Assembly: GCF_963082495.1 (NCBI RefSeq)
Contig: NZ_CAUJAN010000002.1
Location: 124,001-188,000 of the forward strand
Reading direction: 5' to 3'
Length of the DNA: 64,000 nucleotides
From: Methanobrevibacter sp. V74
Lineage (GTDB): Archaea > Methanobacteriota > Methanobacteria > Methanobacteriales > Methanobacteriaceae
Below, in pieces: positions 56,401-64,000 of the stretch. The notes below the pieces were generated by a model. That model did not search any database. It had not been told where the DNA came from and saw nothing but the letters and a program-made list of their open reading frames with translations. Position 1 is the first letter of the stretch, and each line of letters begins with the position of its first letter. The position numbers were made by a program, and so were the translations under genes.

Positions 56401-57574
56401 TAGGACCATTATTAACAGTGGTAATGTTGTTATTAGAAATAACTACACCTGTGTGTGAACCAGTGAGTTGAACACCATATGCTGCTCCAGTACCATTATT
56501 AACAATAAATCCTCCACCATCACTATTAAGTCTAATTTTATTAGCATCAATTACAATATTATAACATTTATACACGTCTACAGCATACAAATAGTTAGCT
56601 TGGTTATGTTGAGTGACTTTATCAATTTCAACAATGTCATTATGACCAATATATGAATCATTTGAATCAACAATAATAACAGAATCTAAAGTTGGATAGC
56701 TTCCTGCCCTGCAGGATACATTTATACGCATCACATTGTTAGTAAAGTTCAAATTGTTGGATGATTGTATAGCTGCGCCCGCAACAAGATCTGTTGCAAT
56801 GTTTGGAAAAGTAATGCCTGGAACGTTAAAATTAACATCCTTAAGAGGCAAATAAGCATTTATAGTATTATTTGCAATTTTTGCATTTTGACTATCCTTA
56901 ACCCTAATTACATAGTTATAATAATTAGAGTTAGCATAGGGAACAGTATAATTAATTGTATTATTTAATAACTTTACATAATTAGAATTCAAAACATCAA
57001 TTCCATGAAAATCAACACCATTAGGAGCAGTGACATTTATAAATAGATTTTTTACCTCAATGTTATTTCTGTTAATATAAATTACTGCCCCATTACCAGT
57101 CCAATTATCACCACTAAATTTGGCTCCATTAAGAGATAACCCCTCAGCAGTTAATTTAAAGCCAGTGTTTTGGAATACAGTATCATTTGAAAAATATAAT
57201 CCTATATTCCTATTAATCACAAAGTTTTTAAAAGGAATATCTATAAATGAACCCCTGAATCTTAAAGCATCACACTGTGAACTAACATTTAAGCTTCCAT
57301 CGGAATTAAAGAAATTAGTATATGTAGTATTAGTTACAGTGTACATTACACTTAAATTTAGTACACCATTATTTACATTAGTTCTATTTAAATTATTTTC
57401 ATCAACTGTAATCACATTCTTTTCAACGTCTACAAGTGATTCATCAGCAACATCTGCTCCAATAACATCACTTTCCTCAATTATTGCACTTTCATTTGTA
57501 TCTGTTGCACTAACTGTACCAACACAACAAATTAAAATGATAGCCAATATCAGCAATATATTTAATTTTTTCAT
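53411..57574 (-). CDS. giant adhesin-like surface protein (two beta-helices, Ig-like repeats, shared C-terminal module)
   Basis: A 1387-residue secreted protein beginning MKKLNILLILAIILICCVG. The ATG at 57574 has AGGTGA upstream; a start 69 bases earlier would bury the signal peptide. A first NosD-like beta-helix covers about 60-590. An acidic linker holds two copies of DDETTLNVEDNL plus a partial third. A second beta-helix (about 650-890, starting VIYVGPNTGKGNGSY) is related to that of the 44893-47655 protein. Five or so Ig-like repeats follow, and the basic C-terminal module ends the protein (KKITVKK). No C-terminal span is seen. It is a likely wall-associated adhesin. Confidence 0.88.
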   Translation of the reverse strand: MKKLNILLILAIILICCVGTVSATDTNESAIIEESDVIGADVADESLVDVEKNVITVDENNLNRTNVNNGVLNLSVMYTVTNTTYTNFFNSDGSLNVSSQCDALRFRGSFIDIPFKNFVINRNIGLYFSNDTVFQNTGFKLTAEGLSLNGAKFSGDNWTGNGAVIYINRNNIEVKNLFINVTAPNGVDFHGIDVLNSNYVKLLNNTINYTVPYANSNYYNYVIRVKDSQNAKIANNTINAYLPLKDVNFNVPGITFPNIATDLVAGAAIQSSNNLNFTNNVMRINVSCRAGSYPTLDSVIIVDSNDSYIGHNDIVEIDKVTQHNQANYLYAVDVYKCYNIVIDANKIRLNSDGGGFIVNNGTGAAYGVQLTGSHTGVVISNNNITTVNNGPNLGIYSQNYYGDTSLTIVGNNIDVTGSAGTDSWSLVSGMELQDDYANVTGNTILVNNVAGYNPSFNAFGVSYAQWTSGNHIYDIYNNNILVKNGTYAVYLMSAVNTTVHYNALKTINSAGTVNCGDAAVYIGGGSGNSVSNNYCRDIINTISSSFIDLKIPFANIYKSGSYLGNSPKIGNALEDINGSDTLNSNHSIDLSMDDETTLNVEDNLDDETTLNVEDNLDDENVKSNNDNVLRDESDNSSRENSPRVIYVGPNTGKGNGSYNNPFKNLEIANNAILDGDGNGKEDNLIVKIFEGTYDFYYSLGFEVKPFGNLTMEPVSGKVIIKSRRNDNHIIVGGLKNFWKYNNLIFDASKCNYDIRGETLKGEFYNCTFTGFNKNNLFGAYFGKNITFMNCKFINIDCPTESMFYNIWYEKLFKYCVFSANYSKFAKTFNDNAIFEDVWLGSNEIPSYFNITDSNKCIIKRHAIFSISENYINDTAYEIVGKLMWNDSTSDGIDQLGPMNVTLSSTTGELPGTAVLENGTFRVIYRSNSKDHTVTAKLDFEELELNFEIADIDVSVEDILVGQYANITVTLPDNSNGIVNVVVNNKTYTVNVTDSSSVNITVDEILNEGEYTVYATFKDEVNQVYGEASTNFTVSKIEDYQINIIAPSEAKIGDDVIITINFPIDATGNVTIQVNDDKQNLTIINGTASLTFTSLKEGTYSVIVNYEGDNKYDANENSTDFTVSKVETNNTDEVLNITTPIGTTTPTFSINLPADATGNLTVTVDGKNYTQALVNGSATVNVPALSAGNHNIIITYSGDDKYAPIVKNTTINIPKPKLTGKDITMYYTSGYKYKILVTLNGVAVKGKKVIIKFNKKTYPVITDKNGYAILKLDAKPGKYTITATYDNVKLNKNITIKSIVSAKNLKVKKSAKKLKIKVSLKKVNGKYLKGKITLKFKGKKYKAKTNKKGVAIFSIKKNVLKKLKVGKKYTYNVSYLKDSVSKKITVKK
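55720..55800 (-). repeat. 36-bp tandem repeat in an adhesin linker
   Basis: Two identical 36-bp units (55720-55755 and 55756-55791) plus nine bases of a third. They encode 12-residue units DDETTLNVEDNL between two beta-helix domains. The unit length is a multiple of three, so copy-number changes would keep the frame. Confidence 0.9.
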
Positions 57575-58051
57575 TAAATTCACCTGTTTTAGAATATTAA
57601 TTGAAATTGCAAATTTTTTTAAAAAAAGATGCAAAAAGTTCAACTACCAATAAATTAATTAGAAAATTTAGTTAAACTCAAATCATATAAATGATATGTT
57701 ATAAAACTCAAATTCTGATAAAATTACTTATTTTAAAATAAAATTAACAAAAAATTAAAAATATTTTTTTATAGAATACTTTAAAATTATTCTGTTAAAC
57801 TTTATTTAATTAATACTTTATTTTACTCATATATAAATGTGTTGAATATTAATAGTAATATAATCTAAAAAATATAAGATTATTTTCATAAAATTTATTA
57901 AAAATTAAACATTTTAATATAAATATTTTAAAATAATAGTTTATTTTCATTAAATTTTTTAAAAATTTAATTTTAAAGACAATTATAAAGAGTGTCCACC
58001 TAAATTGATTTTTTATTGCATTGCCTGTTGAACTCATATTTTAAACTTTCT
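57575..58051. other. gene-free AT-rich stretch with adhesin promoter
   Basis: CATTTATATGAT-like TATA box on the minus strand at about 57682-57692 is placed to drive the 53411-57574 gene with a leader of about 85 bases. The rest, to the insertion element, is extremely AT-rich, and I see nothing else in it. Confidence 0.45.
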
Positions 58052-58060
58052 ACTAACAAT
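58052..58060. repeat. target-site duplication, left copy
   Basis: ACTAACAAT directly abuts the left inverted repeat of the insertion element and is repeated exactly at 59863-59871. Confidence 0.88.
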
Positions 58061-58079
58061 CAACCCAGTTAATTTAAGA
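58061..58079 (+). repeat. left terminal inverted repeat
   Basis: CAACCCAGTTAATTTAAGA; all 19 bases match the reverse complement of 59844-59862. Confidence 0.9.
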
Positions 58080-58436
58080 AATTTATTTTTTAATTTTTAA
58101 TTATATTATTTTATTTTCTTATTTTTTCTTATTGAAATCTTTTATTTGATATTATATTATGTTATATGGTTTATTTTTTATTTTATTACTTGTTTTAGGG
58201 GGTTTTTTGATTTTTCATTGATTTTTCATTTTTGATTATTTTTTTTGTTCTAAATTCATTTAATTTACTTGTAATTAGACATAATTATTTTAATAGTTTT
58301 TAAATTAGTTTAAATTATTTTATATCTAATTTTCAAGTATTGTCAACAGTTAATATTAAATATTGGTAAATTATATTTTTATATAATAGTTATTTAGAAT
58401 TTCATGATTTTTTTTTGATTTAGGAGTTGTTTTTGA

Positions 58437-59821
58437 TGATAAATTTCATGGAATATTGTAATGAAACTTGGGCAAACTTAGATAAATATGAAAATCGAAA
58501 ATTATATAATATGATGATGGAAAAGTGCATTTTGTTCGAAATCGAAAAACTACTTTAGAAAGTATAATCAAATATCTTTTCTATGATTGTGGTCGAACAA
58601 CTGCTGTAGAAGCTATAAAATTTTATTAGAAGTGATAAGAAGGATAAAAATATGACTTTAACTAAATCCGATATTTTATCAAAGAAGAAAATTGCTTAAT
58701 CATATTTGCTATGTAGACATGAATGAAGACTTTATCGACGGAATTTACAATGACCCGGATAGACCAGGTCTTTATAAAAGATATTCAATACTGGCAGGTG
58801 ATACCAGCATCTGCGATGCACCAAATATTGGATACACAGAAAAACAACTAAAAGAATTAAATAACCCTCACCTCAATAGATTAAAAAAGGAATTAATCAG
58901 ATTTTAGAGTCCTCATGCATAAGCAGATACACAAACAGATTTCATATTAACCTCTACAATAACCAATAGTAAAAAAAAAAAAAAAAAATAAACGAAGTAG
59001 AACTAGCATTAAAACATTTAGACAATTTAAATCAAAGAATAAATATGACCAACACCATCCACAACCTACGACAGAGGATATGCCTCTCTTGAACTAATGC
59101 TAAAACACATGAGTATAAATTCCCATTTCATAATACGCTTAAGAGTAGATGACTTTCAACATGAACGAAAGAACATGAAAACCAACGATGAAACCATAGA
59201 CATCACAATAAACTCAATACGCACAAAAAACTTCCATGATGAAGAAACCAAGAAAAAAGCATTAGAATCACAAAGTGCTGAGATACGAATAACAGAAATA
59301 GAACTCGAAACCAAAAAAGGAAAAAAAAATACACAGAAATACTTGCAAGCATATTTACCATTCGAAAAATTCACCACACAAGATTTTAAAAGAATTATAC
59401 AACAAAAGATGGAAAATAGAAACCAATTTTGACAGATTAAAAAACATAATCCACATAGAAAACTTCAGCAGACCCTCAGAAGAAATAATACAACAAGGAC
59501 TTCTACGCCAACATATTCATGTTTAATTACTTAATGGCAATGAAACTCGACGCAGACCAAAAAATACAAGAAAAACACAAAGATAAAAACTTAAAACACA
59601 AATACAAAACCAATCTCAACATTTTATTCAAACTAATAAAACTAGACATACCTGACCTCTTATCAAACGACCCCAAAGAAAGAAAAGATGCCGTTAAAAG
59701 AATACTAAACACGGCACAATCAAATTTAGTAGAAAAAAATAGAAAAAATGACCGAAACCATGATAGACAGGTCAAAGATCCAACTAACAAATTCCCCCCA
59801 ACCCAACGCAGAGGTGAATAA
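58437..59821 (+). pseudogene. broken IS4-family transposase
   Basis: Frame pieces in order: MINFMEYCNETWANLDKYEN, then HFVRNRKTTLESIIKYLF in another frame, GDTSICDAPN (the likely first catalytic Asp, near 58800), DRGYASLELMLKHM (DRGY second Asp, near 59080), and LPFEKFTTQDF, then YNKRWKIETNFDRLK, the YREK motif with the catalytic Glu near 59410. A Lys-rich C-terminal frame runs to TAA 59819-59821. At least four frameshifts or stops and an 18-A run near 58972-58989 separate the pieces. The protein cannot be made as a whole. Confidence 0.82.
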
Positions 59822-59843
59822 AAAAAAATATTTTTCAAATTAT

Positions 59844-59862
59844 CTCTTAAATTAACTGGGTT
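59844..59862 (-). repeat. right terminal inverted repeat
   Basis: TCTTAAATTAACTGGGTTG, exact reverse complement of 58061-58079. Confidence 0.9.
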
Positions 59863-59871
59863 GACTAACAA
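59863..59871. repeat. target-site duplication, right copy
   Basis: ACTAACAAT, identical to 58052-58060. Confidence 0.88.
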
Positions 59872-60065
59872 TCAATATTTCACTGCTGTTTTAGTTTTCT
59901 TTATTTGAAAACATCCTCCATTTAATTTGAACGCATTTTTTCTACATATTTTTTGAAAAGTTGAAAAAGAAACATGAAAAGCATTAAAAATAAGTATTTT
60001 AAGAAAATATTAAATAATAGCTTTTAAAATAAATAATAATTGAATAAATTAAAACAAGTGTTATT

Positions 60066-60368
60066 ATGAAAGATTCAATAAAAGCACATTTAATCATATT
60101 TTTAATAATTGCAGTTATTGCATTTTGTATTAGTTCTGCATTTGCAACATTAACAATACACGAAGATAATGACTCATATAAATTGATACCCATAAATAAT
60201 GATTCATTTAACCCGGAAGAAATTGACTATGTGCCAACAATCAAACCAAAAAATACAACCAATACTACAAATAACACTACTTTAACAAACAACACTACAG
60301 ATATAAACAATACAATAGATAAAATTTGGAACGACAGTGAAGAATGGATAGGATCTTGGAGCGACTGA
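60066..60368 (+). CDS. small secreted Asn/Thr-rich protein
   Basis: A 100-residue protein with a signal peptide or N-terminal anchor (about 8-29, ending AFAT), then an extracytoplasmic segment that contains a run of about eleven NTT-like units (about 60-80), rich in N-glycosylation sequons. It ends WIGSWSD. It belongs to no family that I know. It lies four bases before the HD phosphohydrolase gene and may be cotranscribed with it. Confidence 0.7.
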   Translation: MKDSIKAHLIIFLIIAVIAFCISSAFATLTIHEDNDSYKLIPINNDSFNPEEIDYVPTIKPKNTTNTTNNTTLTNNTTDINNTIDKIWNDSEEWIGSWSD

Positions 60369-60372
60369 TAAA

Positions 60373-61599
60373 ATGAAGGATAAAAAGAAATTTATCAGAG
60401 ATAGTGTCTATGGAGATATTAGCCTAAACCGTTTTGAAGTAAAAATAATGGATATGCCTCAATTCCAACGTTTAAGAAGAATAAAACAGCTTGGATTAAT
60501 AAGTTTAATTTATCCTGGAGCAACACATACAAGATTTGAACATTGCGTTGGAACAATGAATCTTGGATCTAAACTTGCAGAAGAACTAGATTTAAGTAGA
60601 GATGAAATAGAGTTGATTAGGGCTTCATCACTTCTACACGATATAGGTCATGGTCCATTTTCCCATGTATCCGAAGGAGTATTATCTGTTCCCCATGAAG
60701 AATTATCAAAATACGTAATTATAAAAACATCAATGAGAGACTTGCTTGAAGAAAAATTCGACGTTGACGAAATTGTAGACATTATTAACGGAAAGGGAAC
60801 CTTGGGTCCGATCGTTTCAGGGGAACTTGATGTGGATAGAATGGATTACCTTCTAAGAGATTCCCACAATACAGGAGTTTCTTATGGAATAATCGATTAC
60901 GAAAGAATAATCTCCAATTTGAAATTACAGGACGGATTGATTCTTGACATTAAAGGCGTTCAAGCAGCAGAAGGAGCGTTGGTTTCAAGATATTTCATGT
61001 ATCCAAGCGTATATCAACATCACACAACCAGAATTGTAAATTCAATGTTTAGAAGAGCATTGAAAAGAACAATTGATGAAGACATCATCGATGAGAAAAA
61101 GATGTATAAATATGATGATTCAGACATTATCGCAACATTTAGACACTGCGACAATGAATATGCAAATGATATAATGAACAGATTAGATAACAGAATCATT
61201 CCAAAAAGAGTTAAAACAATACGTTTAGACAATTTTAAATTCCCCGAAAAGATGTACAAAATCAAAGCAGAATCCCTTAGAAAAGCAGAGGAGGAAATAG
61301 CTGAAGATTTTGAACTTGATAAAGATTATGTCTTTATAAACATTGCCGAATACCCCCGTTTTGATGAGATGAAAACTCAAGTTAATGTTGATGGCAAATT
61401 ATTCCCATTGACTGAAATATCCAACATAATCGGAGCGTTAAGTAAAGCAAGATTTAACATACCAGACATTAGTGTCTACGTTCCACAAGAAGAAAAGTCA
61501 AAATTAGAGAAACTAAAATTAGACCATTATTTAGATTTGCCTGAAATTGACCGTGAGAAATTCCACGGAATACATTATGACCAAATTAAGCTATTCTAG
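60373..61599 (+). CDS. HD-superfamily phosphohydrolase (dNTPase/SAMHD1-like)
   Basis: A 408-residue metal-dependent phosphohydrolase of the COG1078 type, relatives of which hydrolyse dNTPs or nucleotides. It has HTRFEHCVGTM (H57), then HDIGHGPFSH (H89, D90), the HD motif, and a further conserved Asp in ELDVDRMDYLLRDS near 155-168. All ligands of the metal site appear present. Its true substrate is not clear from the sequence. It may control nucleotide pools or act in defence, but the neighbours are housekeeping genes. Confidence 0.9.
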   Translation: MKDKKKFIRDSVYGDISLNRFEVKIMDMPQFQRLRRIKQLGLISLIYPGATHTRFEHCVGTMNLGSKLAEELDLSRDEIELIRASSLLHDIGHGPFSHVSEGVLSVPHEELSKYVIIKTSMRDLLEEKFDVDEIVDIINGKGTLGPIVSGELDVDRMDYLLRDSHNTGVSYGIIDYERIISNLKLQDGLILDIKGVQAAEGALVSRYFMYPSVYQHHTTRIVNSMFRRALKRTIDEDIIDEKKMYKYDDSDIIATFRHCDNEYANDIMNRLDNRIIPKRVKTIRLDNFKFPEKMYKIKAESLRKAEEEIAEDFELDKDYVFINIAEYPRFDEMKTQVNVDGKLFPLTEISNIIGALSKARFNIPDISVYVPQEEKSKLEKLKLDHYLDLPEIDREKFHGIHYDQIKLF

Positions 61600-61608
61600 G
61601 AGAAAAAT

Positions 61609-62157
61609 ATGATAGTCATTGCAATTACTGGAGCTAGTGGAGTTATATATGGAATAAAACTCCTTGAAGCTTTAAAAAAATTAAATATCGAAAACAGTTT
61701 AGTCATAAGTGATGCAGCTAAAATTGTTATCGAATCGGAAACCGATTACAAAGTAGAAGACATTATAAAGTTAACTGACAAATACTATGAGTTCAATGAT
61801 TTAACCGCCTCCATAAATAGTGGATCATTTAAAGTGGACGGCCTAGCAATTGTTCCCTGCTCAATGAAAACATTATCCTCAATTGCTAATGGATATGGTG
61901 CAAATACAATAACAAGAGTTGCTGACGTGAGTTTGAAAGAAAGAAGACCAACTGTTATTGTTCCTCGTGAAACACCACTTAGAAGCATACATTTACAAAA
62001 CATGTTAACATTATCACAAGAAGGAGCCATTATTTTACCTGCAATGCCCGGTTTTTACTCGGCACATGACAGCGCCGATGAACTGATTAATTTTATTGTT
62101 GGAAAAATCTTAGATTCCTTAAAAATTGAAAATAACTTATTTAAAAGGTGGGAATAA
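61609..62157 (+). CDS. ubiX: flavin prenyltransferase, UbiX family
   Basis: Makes prenylated FMN, the cofactor of UbiD-type decarboxylases. The 182 residues include ITGASGVIYGIKLLEAL at 5-21 for FMN binding, PCSMKTLSSIANG near 84-96 and VIVPRETPLRSIHLQNM near 122-138, all typical. The UbiD partner is not in the window. The gene ends one base before cbiT and follows the HD gene by 9 bp, with AGGAG before its ATG. Confidence 0.93.
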   Translation: MIVIAITGASGVIYGIKLLEALKKLNIENSLVISDAAKIVIESETDYKVEDIIKLTDKYYEFNDLTASINSGSFKVDGLAIVPCSMKTLSSIANGYGANTITRVADVSLKERRPTVIVPRETPLRSIHLQNMLTLSQEGAIILPAMPGFYSAHDSADELINFIVGKILDSLKIENNLFKRWE

Positions 62158-62721
62158 ATGTTAGAAGATAAGGATTTTATTAAATCCTGTGATGTTCCAG
62201 GTCCCACAAAAGAAGCAGTAAGGGCAATAATTGTGTATAAATCAGAAGTAACCCCTACAGACAGAGTTGTTGATTGCGGATGTGGAACTGGTGGAATAAC
62301 CTGTGAATTTGCCCAAAGAGCAGGTGATGTGATTTCAATTGACACCAATCCAGAAGCGATTGAAGTAACCTCTAAAAATCTTAAAAAGTTTGGACTTGGA
62401 AATAATGTCACATTAATTAATGATGATGGCGCAAATGTCCTAAAATATATTGACAATATTGATATTACCGTTGTTGGAGGCAGCGGCAGGCAGTTAGAAA
62501 ATATCCTGGACATTGTTCATGAAAAATTAAACCCTGAAGGGAGAATCATAATTACAGCTATTTTAGTAGACACTAAAGTTGAAGCCATAAATAAACTTAA
62601 AGATTTAGGATATAATCCGAAAATTACGGAAGTTAATGTTTCCAATGGACGAGTCCTTGATCGTGGAATTTTAATGATTAGTGAAAATCCAATAGCTATA
62701 ATAACAGCTAAAAAGAGATAA
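62158..62721 (+). CDS. cbiT: cobalt-precorrin-6B C15-methyltransferase (decarboxylating)
   Basis: Methylates C15 and decarboxylates the acetate side chain in anaerobic cobalamin and corrinoid synthesis; methanogens need corrinoids for methyl transfer. The 187-residue protein has the AdoMet-binding motif VVDCGCGTGGITCEFA near 36-51 and IDTNPEA near 60. The start directly follows the UbiX stop. CbiE is not adjacent in the window. A tRNA or small-molecule methyltransferase would be the alternative, but the size and the opening DKDFIKSCDVPGPTKEAV are typical of CbiT. Confidence 0.9.
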   Translation: MLEDKDFIKSCDVPGPTKEAVRAIIVYKSEVTPTDRVVDCGCGTGGITCEFAQRAGDVISIDTNPEAIEVTSKNLKKFGLGNNVTLINDDGANVLKYIDNIDITVVGGSGRQLENILDIVHEKLNPEGRIIITAILVDTKVEAINKLKDLGYNPKITEVNVSNGRVLDRGILMISENPIAIITAKKR

Positions 62722-62741
62722 AAAAAATTGGAGACTGCAAT

Positions 62742-63500
62742 ATGGAAAAGCATTTGAGTTGGAAAGCGAAATTTTCAATATTAATGGTTGTTTTAATCAT
62801 CGTGATATATGGATCTAATTATTTAGTGCTTGGGGATGCTGAACATATTATTTCATATGTTTGGACACATTTAGGTTTCATCCCCGTTGATATCTTGCTT
62901 GTAGCATTTTTACTTGATGAAATTATTGAAAGAAAAGAAAAAGAAGCTATGCTTGAAAAATTAGACATGTTAATGAGTACATTCTTTTCTGAAGTTGGAA
63001 ATAACTTGATTAAGCAATTAAGTACTGTTAATGAACATAAAGCAAATACTGAAAATTTAAAATCAATTAAAACATGGGATGAAGAAGATTTTGACAATAA
63101 ATTAAATGAACTTAAAGAGTCTTCTGTTCGGTTTAAAGCAGAAATCTCCCCTGAAGAAAGGGAAGAGTTTTTGGATAGTTTGAGAACACTTCTTGCAAGT
63201 AAAAGAGAATTAATTATTAACTTAATCAACAATCCCAATTTACTTGAAAAAGAAGAGTTTACTAGTTTAATTACTGCGATTCTTCACTTAGATGAAGAAT
63301 TAGAACACAGGAAAGATTTAGCTCTTGTTAATGATACTGATTTCAACCATTTAAATGGAGATATGGAAAGAGTATACAACATACTGATTCATGAGTGGGT
63401 TTATTATTTGAAATACCTATACAAACATTACCCCTACATGATTGCATTGATGATACGTACCAATCCGTTTGATGAAACTGCAGATGTATATGTTAAATAA
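62742..63500 (+). CDS. two-span membrane protein with helical cytosolic domain
   Basis: A 252-residue protein. Two membrane segments (about 10-30 and 38-62) are followed by a charged helical region with a probable coiled coil (RKEKEAMLEKLDMLMSTF) and a globular C-terminus with LLASKRELIINLINNP and HEWVYYLKYLYKHYP. I recognise no enzyme motif. It follows cbiT by 20 bp and precedes mobA by 20 bp, so it is probably transcribed with them. Function unknown. Confidence 0.72.
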   Translation: MEKHLSWKAKFSILMVVLIIVIYGSNYLVLGDAEHIISYVWTHLGFIPVDILLVAFLLDEIIERKEKEAMLEKLDMLMSTFFSEVGNNLIKQLSTVNEHKANTENLKSIKTWDEEDFDNKLNELKESSVRFKAEISPEEREEFLDSLRTLLASKRELIINLINNPNLLEKEEFTSLITAILHLDEELEHRKDLALVNDTDFNHLNGDMERVYNILIHEWVYYLKYLYKHYPYMIALMIRTNPFDETADVYVK

Positions 63501-63520
63501 TAAAAATTTTGGGATTTAAT

Positions 63521-64000
63521 ATGACTAATGAAAATATTAAATCTTGCATCATTTTATGTGGAGGCAAAAGCAGTAGAATGGGTCAAGATAAGGGTTCTAT
63601 GATTATTCAAAATAATCCTATGATCAAACATGTCCTTTCTACTTTAAACCACCACATCAGTGAAGTTGTAATTGTTTTAAACGACGAATCCAGAATAAAT
63701 AAATATAGTGAATTTATTAACCCTGACGACTACGCCTATGCCATCACATTTGTTGAAGATAAAATCAAAAATAAAGGACCTATGCCTGGGATAATGACTG
63801 GACTTTCAAATATAAACAGCGATTATGCATTAATACTGCCTTGTGATAGTCCTTATGTTTCAACAAAATATATTGATACTATCTTTAATGAAATTGAAGA
63901 TACATACCAAGCTATTGTACCCTACCATGACAGTGCCAACAAATTAAAAACATCAGAACCTCTTCATTCAATATACAGCAAAAATATTATTGGAGAAATT
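63521..64000 (+). CDS. mobA: molybdenum cofactor guanylyltransferase (cut by window edge)
   Basis: Attaches GMP to molybdopterin for molybdenum or tungsten enzymes such as formylmethanofuran and formate dehydrogenases. The first 160 residues show the nucleotide-binding signature LCGGKSSRMGQDKG near 12-25, the GPMPGIMTGL loop and the metal-binding LPCDSPYV. The gene runs off the right edge. Some related enzymes attach CMP or act on F420, so the guanylyl specificity is by family. The ATG at 63521 has GGGAT upstream. Confidence 0.88.
   Translation, partial: MTNENIKSCIILCGGKSSRMGQDKGSMIIQNNPMIKHVLSTLNHHISEVVIVLNDESRINKYSEFINPDDYAYAITFVEDKIKNKGPMPGIMTGLSNINSDYALILPCDSPYVSTKYIDTIFNEIEDTYQAIVPYHDSANKLKTSEPLHSIYSKNIIGEI

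Larger units (their letters stand above)
58061..59862 (+). mobile_element. IS4-type insertion sequence, ends intact, transposase broken
   Basis: A 1802-bp element bounded by perfect 19-bp inverted repeats (CAACCCAGTTAATTTAAGA at the left, its reverse complement at 59844-59862) and flanked by a perfect 9-bp target duplication. The inner coding region is transposase-like but interrupted. Perfect ends and target repeats indicate insertion in the not too distant past, so the element could still be moved by a transposase made elsewhere. Its nearest relative in the window is the fragment at 26471-26700. Confidence 0.88.

Noticed and set aside
57849-58037. Small minus-strand frame next to the insertion sequence
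   Set aside because: Low-complexity Phe/Leu/Ile/Asn-rich translation of AT-rich DNA, with no ribosome-binding site.
58972-58989. Run of 18 A residues as a phase-variable tract
   Set aside because: It lies within a transposase that is broken elsewhere too, so switching would restore nothing.
1-64000. CRISPR array, tRNA or rRNA genes
   Set aside because: No regularly spaced repeats and no GC-rich cloverleaf-like stretches were seen on either strand by eye.

Overview
The window looks like a chromosomal segment of a low-GC methanogenic archaeon, most probably a gut Methanobrevibacter (M. smithii-like). Evidence: archaeal-only ribosomal proteins and factors (S6e, S24e, S27ae, S28e, L7Ae, L24e, aIF2-gamma, aIF5B, Spt4/RpoE''), a tail-less archaeal histone, a thermosome, archaeal HMG-CoA reductase, a protein with repeats resembling pseudomurein-binding repeats, very large adhesin-like surface proteins rich in Asn/Thr, and TATA boxes of TTTATATA type. 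Several genes appear to use TTG or GTG starts behind good ribosome-binding sites.

Layout. 1-7990: a leftward translation/transcription operon running L7Ae, S28e, L24e, Ndk, aIF5B, S6e, aIF2-gamma, PIN nuclease, RpoE1, RpoE2/Spt4, DUF359 dephospho-CoA kinase, S24e, S27ae, then a terminator and argH, cut by the window edge. 8379-13273: histone, thrC, SpoIIM-like protein, trpS, endA and a DtxR-family metal regulator. 13353-17312: a multidomain secreted cell-wall protein combining Ig-like repeats, a GHL10-like TIM barrel, pseudomurein-binding-like repeats and a transglutaminase-like cysteine peptidase domain. 17823-26343: thermosome, a frameshifted TPR protein, small conserved genes, DUF116, a leftward group of an unknown gene, sucD and hmgA, then aroD and a signal-peptidase-like protein.

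26344-60065 is an accessory region. It holds five adhesin-like surface genes, two of them frameshifted; several decayed insertion sequences; one insertion element with intact ends (19-bp terminal inverted repeats, 9-bp target duplication) but a broken transposase; a lone DUF1887/Card1-like PD-(D/E)XK nuclease; and a five-gene transport operon (YkoE-like S component, two exporter-type ABC half-transporters, double ECF ATPase, EcfT). A near-perfect ATTTAGG-type palindrome of DtxR-box form lies in that operon's promoter. A weaker version precedes the dtxR gene at 12488-13201, so regulator and operon may form a metal-responsive circuit.

60066-64000 returns to housekeeping genes in rightward orientation: a small secreted protein, HD phosphohydrolase, UbiX-like flavin prenyltransferase, CbiT, a membrane protein and the start of mobA. 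I saw no tRNA, rRNA or CRISPR array. The best candidates for under-described biology are the dual-enzyme pseudomurein hydrolase, the metal-box-controlled ECF/ABC hybrid transporter, the DUF1887-like nuclease and the surface adhesin cluster with two different C-terminal endings.
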